A model generated the notes under the pieces. The model did not search any database and was not told where the DNA came from. It was given only the letters and a program-made list of their open reading frames with translations. A stretch of DNA of 15,788 nt from contig UZAE01013562.1 of NCBI GenBank assembly GCA_900617975.1, positions 1 to 15,788 of the forward strand. The letters run 5' to 3'. Shown piece by piece: positions 8,353 to 15,788 of the stretch. Position numbers and translations under genes: made by a program. The DNA comes from Rodentolepis nana (lineage: Eukaryota > Platyhelminthes > Cestoda > Cyclophyllidea > Hymenolepididae). Numbering within the stretch: position 1 is the stretch's first letter; every line of letters begins with the position of its first letter.

Positions 8353-9512
8353 CAGTTTCCCAAATTGAATTAATCAGTGAAGAAAACTCTGTACATTGAA
8401 AACTTCATAGAATACACAAAAATTAATACAAATTATAATGAAAATTGATAGTTACATTAACTGGAAAGTTATACGTTCCAATTTCTAATTTAAATACCTC
8501 AATTGCAATGGAATTGAATTCAGTGAATCAATTGTTGCCTTCTATAGTTTGTAATGTATTTGAAAGTGTTTTATGATGATTCAGAGAATCGGAATTACCT
8601 TTAATTTGTTTTAATGCCCAAGGAATTTGTCCCCTTCTAATTTTGATAGATCTACCAAGTTCACAGTGGAAAACTGAATACGGAATTCAAAAACTTGTCA
8701 TTGTTTGCTTAATGTTTATTTTTAGCCCCCTGTTAGTTTGCATAATTAATGTAAACACGATGCCAAAGTATCCCTAAATTAGTCCACGAAAAAATACTCC
8801 TATTGGTTGGGTGATAATTAGAGATTAGTTAAATTAGCAAGGTAGTCGGGATTCAGGTTATGAGGTATCCATTCGCATATTATTATTCTTTAATTGCTTA
8901 TTAAATTATTTATTATTAAAATTGTTATTAACGAGATGAACTAATTAAATCATTATTCACACATAAAGCCGAGGGCTTATACATTTGATTTGAAAATAGA
9001 CAAATTTAAAATAATTTGCCTTTAATTTTGCCTTAAATATATAAATTTGTTTATAGATTCATTTTTCAAAGGATTTGATTCGATTTCGTCTCAATTTTGC
9101 CATTTATTTTTTACAATAACTGAAGCAGATACACAAAGGGGTGCTTTTTGACAAATTGCTGACATTAAAGTGCAAATCCTTAAATGCAGATGAACAAATT
9201 TAAAACTAGTGGCATTCATGCAATCACATTATTAGTCACACATTTTAACTATTCGGTATAATTTCTGGATCGATATTATGAAGTGCTAAAAATAATTATG
9301 AAAAGTGGGAAAGTTATTTCAGCTGGATCGTATAATCGTTGCGCTAAAAATGCATCTAGTTTCTAAGCTCAACGAGAAATGATTTTCCAAAAATTCATCT
9401 TGTGGAGAGTGGGAAAGTGCCATCATGGTGCTTCTGTGACAAGGGACACGAATTCTATATTGCTCTAGGTCTTGGCCAAACTTAATCACTATGGTTGGCC
9501 ACTTCGCTCGAA

Positions 9513-9523
9513 CGAATCGAACC
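9513..9523 (-). other. tRNA-type B-box match, possible tRNA-SINE or tRNA relic
   Basis: On the minus strand GGTTCGATTCG matches the Pol III B-box GGTTCGANTCC at 10 of 11 positions. It is preceded by CTCACGGTTTCG, which resembles the variable-loop side of a tRNA arm. A matching A-box at the right distance is not evident, and the cloverleaf cannot be completed, so this is not a functional tRNA. It may be what remains of a tRNA-derived SINE of a second family. Confidence 0.35.
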
Positions 9524-10942
9524 CGAAACCGTGAGAAAAGTGAGCACCGTGACTTTAATAAATAATATTTCGATTAATAAATAACTTATCTTTCAACGGC
9601 TAAGGAATTTATGATCCAGTAATTCTATAATGGCAAACTTCAGAAATATTTATGCAAACAGAGATTTTGGAAAATCTTATTTTTTTTCAACCTATTTACC
9701 TTAAACTACGCGGGTTCAGTTATATAATCAATACCACTCAGTTTCACACTTCATTTAAAGACAATTTTCAAATTTCTTTGTTTACTGTCAACTTATGGCT
9801 TATATAATTTCAGTATAAATTTTTTACGCCATTTAAATAGATTTCTGTTTTAATCAACAGCCACATGAAAATTTTTTGTCTTATTATAACAAAAGAATTG
9901 CGGTCGCCCAGTGAACTCTTATTTTATGGCCAATATTTTACAAAATATTTCCTGTCAACAACGGCTAATGTACAATCCAGTAGACACAAACAGCATATTG
10001 TACATTTTACCCAAACCGATATATCGACACTTGTCTAGATCTCTGCTAATCGATCATAAATGCTTAAAATGCATTACACGTCAACATACATTTATCAATT
10101 AATAAAAAGAACCAATATTCCCATTTACAGACTCATTTTAAAAATGCTAAAATGTTTAGAACTTGAAGTTTACCATTTCTTTGAAATAACAATGATACAT
10201 TGTGATCTTGTCAGGGGTGAAATTTACAAAACTATGACAAGAATGTTGGTTAAACCATCTGGTGTAAAATATAGTCTACTTTACCGGCATGGTGGAGGAT
10301 GTAAAAATATTTGGCAGTTGATAGTTTAAGTTGAGTGCAGAAATACAATCTCTAACCAGACTGCTCTGAAAAAAGGCAAGTATTCATGCAGTCTTCGTTC
10401 GTTTTTCCAGTTTGTTAATGACACAGAGGAATAATAAAAGCACGATCTACCATTGTATTAAAACAATGGGACAACTGGCTGTAAATATCGTGCAGACAAA
10501 CTCTTAGTTTAATTACTAGCGTCTTGTGGATCTGAATTTTCACTTGCTTATCGTCTATCAAAGCCTATTTTGGGCTGTAAAAAACAGGAATAGAGTAGAT
10601 AATTGCAGTCTGTGGATCTATCCATGAAAACGTGAACGCTGGAGGCAGGGAGGTCAAAGTGGTGGAGTGGCTTCTGAGGTTACAGAAGAGGGTTTGGAGA
10701 GATAAGAGTAAGTGAGCAAGCGATAGCGAATTCTAATTCATCGATAGTTCGAAAACAATAATTTGAGGTGAGGAGGGAGGTAGAGGCATGCGGTGAAACT
10801 TTTTAACAGTGGTGTTTCTAATACCCCCTGTAAAGGTCAGATACAATCTATCTACAGATGACTTGAGTCGAGCCTCGTCAGCAATAAGATTATGCAACAT
10901 GCTGTGACATTTCAGACTAGTTCGGTCACCCAATATGACTTT

Positions 10943-10959
10943 GGGGGGGGGGGGGGGGG
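10943..10959 (+). repeat. G17 homopolymer
   Basis: Seventeen consecutive G residues follow CCAATATGACTTT. The length may be uncertain because sequencing and assembly handle such tracts poorly. Confidence 0.85.
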
Positions 10960-13239
10960 AGCACTTTGATAACTCAGACATTTATTACTTCGAAGAGGGG
11001 AGGTTTTAACAAAAAGCGGTTGGTTAGGTTACCATGAAACCTTCAAATACTCACACTAAATCCTGGGGATGAAATTACGAAATCTATTAAGGATAATACA
11101 AAATGAATCGGTTACTAAATCAGTCCATCTTGAATTCATGTAAAGCAGGACTCTAGATATTCTGTCTACATTATGTACTCCAGCATTATTTCTTGCTTGG
11201 ATATTCGGTGACTTCACGTGATCGAATGCTATTCCAAGATTAAAATAATATTTTTTGCGTTGTCATGGATAATTATTACCACAATATATTCGAGTCCTTC
11301 ATGGTAAAGTGCGATTCAAAAAAAATCAACTGCAAATTATTATTCATGATAATTAAGCGATTTTATTTGGACTGTTGAAATTGACTTTGCTCATTTTAAA
11401 TTCTTTTAAAAGATATCATCATTCACTCAAATTCATTATTGTTTTATCAAATTGAATGAAGCGATTTCCCACGTAGTCATGGACATTTTTCCAAATTGCT
11501 TACGCAAAGCATAAATTAAGTCAAATTCGCATTTCTGAAATTTTAATTTTTGTTTTCAAGCAATTTCTGTGTTTTATAAAATATCACACATTTTTAATTT
11601 AAATAATTCAACTTTTATTAAAGTCATAACTAAGTTAAAAATGCATAAAAAATAATCAAATGCACATTAATAAAGCTAACAAATGAAATTTAAGCTTAAG
11701 TGGCATTCAGACAGCAAATTTAATTTAATTATAGTAATTGAGAACCTGAAGGAAATTTCAATGCCATAAGTAAAGTTATCTTTCTTTAAAAACAATGATA
11801 GTATCATGATATATCAGTGCTATTAACTGTACAACGAATCGGAGACAGGATTTATTACGGAACATAAATCATTGCATTTAAAGTAAAAAAATTGTTGAGC
11901 GACTTTCAAATGGAAGGAATAACGATCAATTTGGGCGTTTAAGAAAGAAGAGCAAAAATGACCAGAGAGAGTAATAATTCTAAAGTAGATTACAAAGTTT
12001 TAGCGAATGCTTCCCACAAAAGCCAAGACTAAACCTTAATGAATCTCTCTGGCGAAATTCTGGAGACTAAATTTTCTCTCGAAATTGGCTTAGCTATCTC
12101 AAAAGTGTAGGTGAAGCAAGACGTATAAAGTGCATAGTATTTATTGCAAACACTGATCAAGGCAAACATGTTTAGTAAGTGAATATATCTAACTTAACTT
12201 GATCGAATGCTTACTTCTGATTAGCCGAGAAGACCTCTGAACCCACGAACGCACCCTCCAGAATGTTCGGGCACATGATATTCCTTGATTCAGCCTTGTT
12301 AGCGCTAAGCTCACCACAAAGGTAGTAACAGTGACATCAGGATAAATTCCTAGAAGAGTCTTTAGTTTTACCTAATATAATATGACTACCGGAAATTAGT
12401 TCGGAATTACATAGCTTTTAATAAAAAACGTCTAGTTTGATGTGAAAGGTACACAAGCAATTTCAATCATGAAACTAAAATCTTTGTACTTCTGACTAGC
12501 CTTTAAACTGTTCTTAAATTAGTTTAGTTTGCGAATTTCAAGAGAAAGGGCTAACATTTTGGCATTCAATTGGGTAGATGTGCCACTTTTATCCTTAAAA
12601 TTATCTCATCATAAGGCAGTGAGATGCTAATTCCCCTTTTAGTGATCAATGAAGCATGATGAACATTTCAAACACTAAACGCTTCGGGAAAGTCTTCGAA
12701 TAATTACTTTCTGTTAGTAAGTACTCACTCAACTATCACAACCCTGGAATAATAAGTTCAAACCAGAACTAGGACAAATGAATGTAAATTAAAGCGGATT
12801 CAAAATGAACCAACAGGGCAGAACTGGAGAATATAATAACCGGAACTAAATACATTCGCTTATCTGCCACTACTTTGAATAGCGACTTAAAGTTGGCATA
12901 CAATTAAGTATCTACTACCAGCTAGAAACTACAGAAAATCAGAAAATAAGAAAGAATATTCCGACTGGCAACAAATATTGATCGATTTTGTCATGAAATG
13001 ATAAGGTATTTATTTATATTAAATGGCAGGCGTCTTGATGCTTATCATTAGTCCTTTAGTTGATTTCAGGCTTCATAGAGGGGAAGGAACATCAAATTGA
13101 AAAAAAGTCGAGAGGGGAGAACAGAAGAGTGTTCCAAAGATATAAGAGACAAACACAAAGGTAGAAAAAAGGTGAGGCGAGTACTGTGGAAGTGGACGAA
13201 TATGACATACAATGGGGTCGTGGCAGTTTAAAGTGGGAA

Positions 13240-13397
13240 GTCAACTGCCAGTTAATAGACTTTTTTGCCGTATGAAAGTGATAAGTCAACTGCCGGTTAA
13301 TAGACTTTTTTGCCGTATGAGTGGGTTGCCCAGGGTGCACCGCGTGGAGGTAAGTCTATCGCAACAACTGCCGGTTAATAGACTTTTTTGCCGTATG
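13240..13397 (+). repeat. second module repeated three times in copy E
   Basis: The block AACTGCCGGTTAATAGAC followed by TTTTTTGCCGTATGA occurs at 13240-13275, 13285-13320 and 13362-13397. It lies next to the head unit in ordinary copies. The first two are 45 bp apart with no head between them; the third follows a complete head including its terminal GTCTATCGC. At least two separate duplication steps are therefore needed. Confidence 0.85.
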
Positions 13398-13935
13398 AGT
13401 ATACGGTGCCCAGGGTGCACCACGTGGAGGTAAGTCTAAATATACATTGCCCAGGGTGCACCACGGAGGTAAGCCGAATGAGAATACGTTGCCCAGGGTG
13501 CACCACGTGGAGGTAAGGTGTGAGTGTACGTTGCCCAGGGTGCACCACGGACTCTTTTGCCGTGTATACGTTGCCCAGGGTGCACCAGTTTGTTTGCCGT
13601 ATGAGTATACGTTGCCCAGGGTGCACCACGTGATAGACTTACTTGCCGTATGAGTACACGTTGCCCAGGGTGCACCACGTGGTGCCTTATGAGTATACGT
13701 TGCCCAGGGTGCACCACGTGGAGCCGTATGAGTAAACGTTGCCCAGGGTGCACCACGTGGAGCCGTATGAGTATACGTTGCCCAGGGTGCACCACGTGCC
13801 GTTTGAGTATACGTTGTCCAGGGTGCACCACCTGGAGGTAAGTCTATCGTGAGTATACGTTGCCCAGGGTGCACCACGTGGAGGTGTATGAATATACGTT
13901 GCCCAGGGTGCACCACGTGGAGGTAAATCTATCGC
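13322..13935 (+). repeat. minisatellite of 14 units inside copy E, period about 37-49 bp
   Basis: The core GCCCAGGGTGCACC recurs with starts near 13328, 13408, 13449, 13491, 13532, 13572, 13613, 13662, 13701, 13740, 13779, 13816 (GTCC variant), 13861 and 13900. A fuller unit reads GCCGTATGAGTATACGTT, then the core, then ACGTGGAG. Spacing is mostly 39-42 bp, with 80 bp between the first two, 49 and 45 bp elsewhere. Nine units keep the CACGTG hexamer. The element terminus GTCTATCG appears at internal junctions near 13356 and 13843 as well as at the true end. All frames are unusually open here because the unit lacks stop codons, so long readings on either strand are artefacts. Confidence 0.95.
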
Positions 13936-13954
13936 ACCCCCCATGATAAGATAT

Positions 13955-15516
13955 AAGGTTTGAGTGATTGAATCCTTACCGAACTTTTCTTTGTAATGGT
14001 GGAGAAATTAATTAAATAGTGGTGAAAATGTTTCCTCACCTTGTTGATATAGAGTAAATGTGTAGCCCTAACTAATTGATTAAGCTCCCTTTTGGTATGT
14101 TGGCATGTTTATGAAGTGAAAGATTGGGAAAAACAAACAATGGGAATGAAAAAATGAGAACAACAACTTTTTGTCCACTATTCTTCAAACATAATGGAAG
14201 AATATGCTCTTACCATGACGTGATATACACAAAACGAAACTTTAAATTCCCTCTCACAAAATGTCTTGTCTAGAACACAACAGTTTTCTCTGATAAAATT
14301 TCCATCACAAAATTACCTTCAAAATTAACCTAGCCATTTCAGAATTAGTGAGGATATTGGAAGTAAGAAGTGAGTCGGATATATGACCACTTGCAACCAC
14401 TGACGCAAAGCCTGATAATTAAAATATAATTGGGGTTTCGCTGCGTTGTAGAGACTGTTGATTGCTGGTTGGCTGAGAGGTTTTTGCGCTCAGTAACCCA
14501 ATTGTTCACTATGCGATAAGCAGCACGGTCGCGCTTAATAAACTGTTCAAGTTGGCACAGGATGTCTTTGTTAGGCTTCTGTGCACTCCATGCACGCCCA
14601 GCTGACCAGATTTTCCATTGTGACACGAGATTTTGCTTTAATAACCCCCCCCCCCACCTACCATTTGGCCAATAAGAAGTGCACTTCGAAAGTTATAGTA
14701 AATCTTGCAAATTTATTCATAGGTTTCTCAATTGCAATGCCCATTTTATTTGACAGATATAGTGTTAATAAATATTCCCAATTTCGGTTCAATGCACCTG
14801 AATGGTAAAATACGCAGAAAAATTGGGATTGCTTGGACTGGAGTTGGGGAAAAATGCTGATAAAGCTGTGCTTTCGTTAATTTCTGCCATTAGTTCACAT
14901 TTTTTAACAATAATAACCGCATGAACGATTTGTTGCAGTAAATCGGTTAAAATTGAAATTCTACCTCACTGATTAAAGCACTAAGACTACTTTATAAAAT
15001 TGTTGATTCCACTTCTCCTCCGTTACTGTTTTATAACTACATTGATACACAATATATATAAATATATAAACTCAGAAAATTTTAGATCTTAGCATTCTTT
15101 GGGATCCGAAAACTTGGAGAAAGATCATGAAATACGTGACCATAAAGCTGCAGAAGAATTCGAAAATGCTTTCTTCAAAAAGTGGAACCATTTTTTCCCA
15201 ATTGACTTGAAAACTCTTCTCCGATAGGAATATTTAAATTTCTGCATATTCATGCTCAAATCGTTTGCTCAATGCTAACATTGAAGAGGCATTTATTTAC
15301 AAATGGATTTTATAATAACACGATGGAAATGGAAGCGTCACAATAATCAATAATAAAAAGATCAAATATTCATATGGAAAACCGCCATAGCGGAAGTAAA
15401 TTTTATTACATAATGTTCCTGGAACTGTGTACTACCAAAAGCCAATCTTAACCTACTGCCACTCCTTGATTATTTGCACTTTGGTAATTATTTTCTGAAA
15501 CTAATCTTCGTGAACA
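13955..15516. other. no gene recognised between copies E and F
   Basis: This stretch is mostly AT-rich, with an ATATATATAAATATATA tract near 15052 and a C11 run at 14645-14655. A part with visibly more G+C (14395-14640) holds a 93-codon minus-strand reading (14345-14626) containing CQLEQFIKRDRAAYRIVNNW. I do not recognise it, and the adjacent frames have stops. A decayed transposon gene is possible. Confidence 0.6.
14645..14655 (+). repeat. C11 homopolymer
   Basis: Eleven consecutive C residues lie at the edge of the 14.4-14.6 kb part with more G+C. Confidence 0.9.
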
Positions 15517-15788
15517 GGGGTGTGCGATAAACTTACCTCCACGTGGTGCACCCTGGGCAACGTATAATCACACGGCAAAAAAAGTCTATAAACCGGCAGT
15601 TGACTTCAAACTATCGGCAAAAAAATTCTATTAACCGGCAGTTGACTTCTGACTTCAAAGGCAAAAAAGTCTACCAACTGGCAGTTGACTTCTCACTTCA
15701 ACTACGATCGCTTCACTATATGTCATATTCCACCACCTCCACAGTACTCACCTCACCTTTTTATACCTTTGCGTCTATCTCTTTTACA
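15517..15788 (+). mobile_element. SINE-like repeat copy F (3' end outside window)
   Basis: This copy starts GGGGTGTGCGATAAACTTAC, followed by one head unit (CCACGTGGTGCACCCTGGGC). It then has three tandem copies of the AAGTCTATAAACCGGCAGTT block and runs through CACAGTACTCACCTCACC to the window edge. It is in the same orientation as copies A and C. The tail and any 3' target duplication lie outside. Confidence 0.87.
15574..15697 (+). repeat. three tandem 42-44 bp modules in copy F
   Basis: Units start GGCAAAAAA at 15574, 15616 and 15660 and run through AACCGGCAGTTGACTTC or a variant. This is the same module, in opposite orientation, that is triplicated in copy E. The neighbouring head is single here, so the module was amplified separately from the head. 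Confidence 0.85.

Larger units (their letters stand above)
7764..12997. other. 5.2-kb AT-rich stretch without a recognised gene
   Basis: Short readings at 7900-8184 (-), 9911-10329 (+) and 10733-10981 (-) lack family motifs and splice context and look like chance. The stretch contains a perfect-stem hairpin at 8318-8352, a paired motif at 9265-9351, a tRNA-like B-box fragment at 9513-9523 and a G17 run at 10943-10959. The part 10620-10990 is purine- and G-rich on the + strand. No copy of the dispersed repeat lies here. Confidence 0.7.
13010..13942 (-). mobile_element. SINE-like repeat copy E, head expanded to 14 tandem units
   Basis: At about 933 bp this copy is three times the normal length. 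The tail side (13010-13240) is ordinary: ATTTATATTAAATGGCAGG, GGCTTCATAGAGGGGAAGG and the AGTGGACGAATATGACATAC block. From 13240 on, the element body gives way to tandem copies of its own head. Target duplications ATGATAAGGTAT (12998-13009) and ATGATAAGATAT (13943-13954) agree at 11 of 12 positions and enclose the whole array. The expansion is therefore internal to one insertion, either present when it inserted or grown in place. Confidence 0.9.
12998..13954. repeat. target-site duplication of copy E (12998-13009 and 13943-13954)
   Basis: The 12-bp direct repeats ATGATAAGGTAT and ATGATAAGATAT lie immediately outside the two ends, with one mismatch. Together with copy B this gives two clear cases of 11-12 bp duplications, while no inverted repeats exist at the ends. 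That combination argues for LINE-mediated insertion and against a cut-and-paste DNA transposon. Confidence 0.82.

Noticed and set aside
9911..10329. Two overlapping + strand readings of 63 and 89 codons
   Set aside because: The composition is that of AT-rich noncoding DNA (many Ile, Lys, Tyr, Asn), with no domain, no splice context and no neighbour support.
9196..11710. Shared AAATTTAA and AGTGGCATTCA words near 9196 and 11686, as if a repeated element
   Set aside because: In AT-rich DNA of this length, 11-bp matches are expected by chance, and similarity does not extend into the flanks.
13322..13935. CRISPR-like array: 22-bp conserved cores separated by 17-19 bp spacers
   Set aside because: The spacers are themselves variants of one sequence (GAGCCGTATGAGTATAC), not unique inserts. 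The array lies inside a retroelement with target duplications in an intron-bearing genome.
1141..13942. The dispersed family as a MITE or Helitron
   Set aside because: There are no terminal inverted repeats and no TC...CTRR ends with an AT target. The 11-12 bp duplications and AAAT tail favour target-primed insertion.
13356..13944. Open readings of 60-186 codons on both strands across the tandem array, with repeated HPGQR or GAPWATYT motifs
   Set aside because: The ~40-bp unit lacks stop codons in several frames and its period varies, so all frames look open. The translation changes frame with each unit-length change and there is no conserved start.

Overview
The window is nuclear DNA from an AT-rich invertebrate animal genome. 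The evidence is spliceosomal introns with GT-AG borders, two very short introns (69 and 78 bp), a mariner transposon, and several copies of a retroposon-like dispersed repeat. There are no bacterial-style operons or ribosome binding sites. An insect, another arthropod or a flatworm would all fit; I cannot place the species from sequence alone.

Layout. From 1 to 6130 the window holds the 3' part of one protein-coding gene on the + strand, a CLPTM1 (cleft lip and palate transmembrane protein 1) orthologue. Its last five coding exons lie at 226-416, 1717-1812, 1882-2017, 2096-2263 and 5673-5983. They encode about 299 residues of the conserved multi-pass membrane region plus a divergent acidic tail. 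The upstream exons lie outside the window. The large last intron holds a complete mariner element (4269-5562, minus strand). It has 26-bp terminal inverted repeats, a TA target duplication and a transposase reading frame of standard length broken by a single extra base near 4895.

From 6131 to the end I find no convincing gene. The sequence is AT-rich and intergenic, or intronic to something unseen. Its main content is a dispersed repeat family, of which six copies touch this window (1-186, 1141-1463, 6347-6740, 7446-7763, 13010-13942, 15517-15788). Copies carry a fixed GGGGTGTGCGATAGAC-type head, an (AAAT)n-like tail and, in the clearest cases, 11-12 bp target-site duplications. This points to a SINE-like non-autonomous retroelement moved by a LINE. 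The copy at 13.0-13.9 kb is exceptional: its head has expanded into 14 tandem units of about 40 bp, each built around the overlapping palindromes GGTGCACC and CCACGTGG. Copies at 6.3 kb and 15.5 kb have duplicated other internal modules.

The most unusual signal is this modular, internally expanding retroelement family. Secondary points are a possible cryptic exon from one copy inside a CLPTM1 intron, a copy ending about 40 bp from a CLPTM1 splice acceptor, the nearly intact mariner, and a tRNA-like promoter-box fragment at 9.5 kb. Expression, splicing and family abundance cannot be judged from one window.
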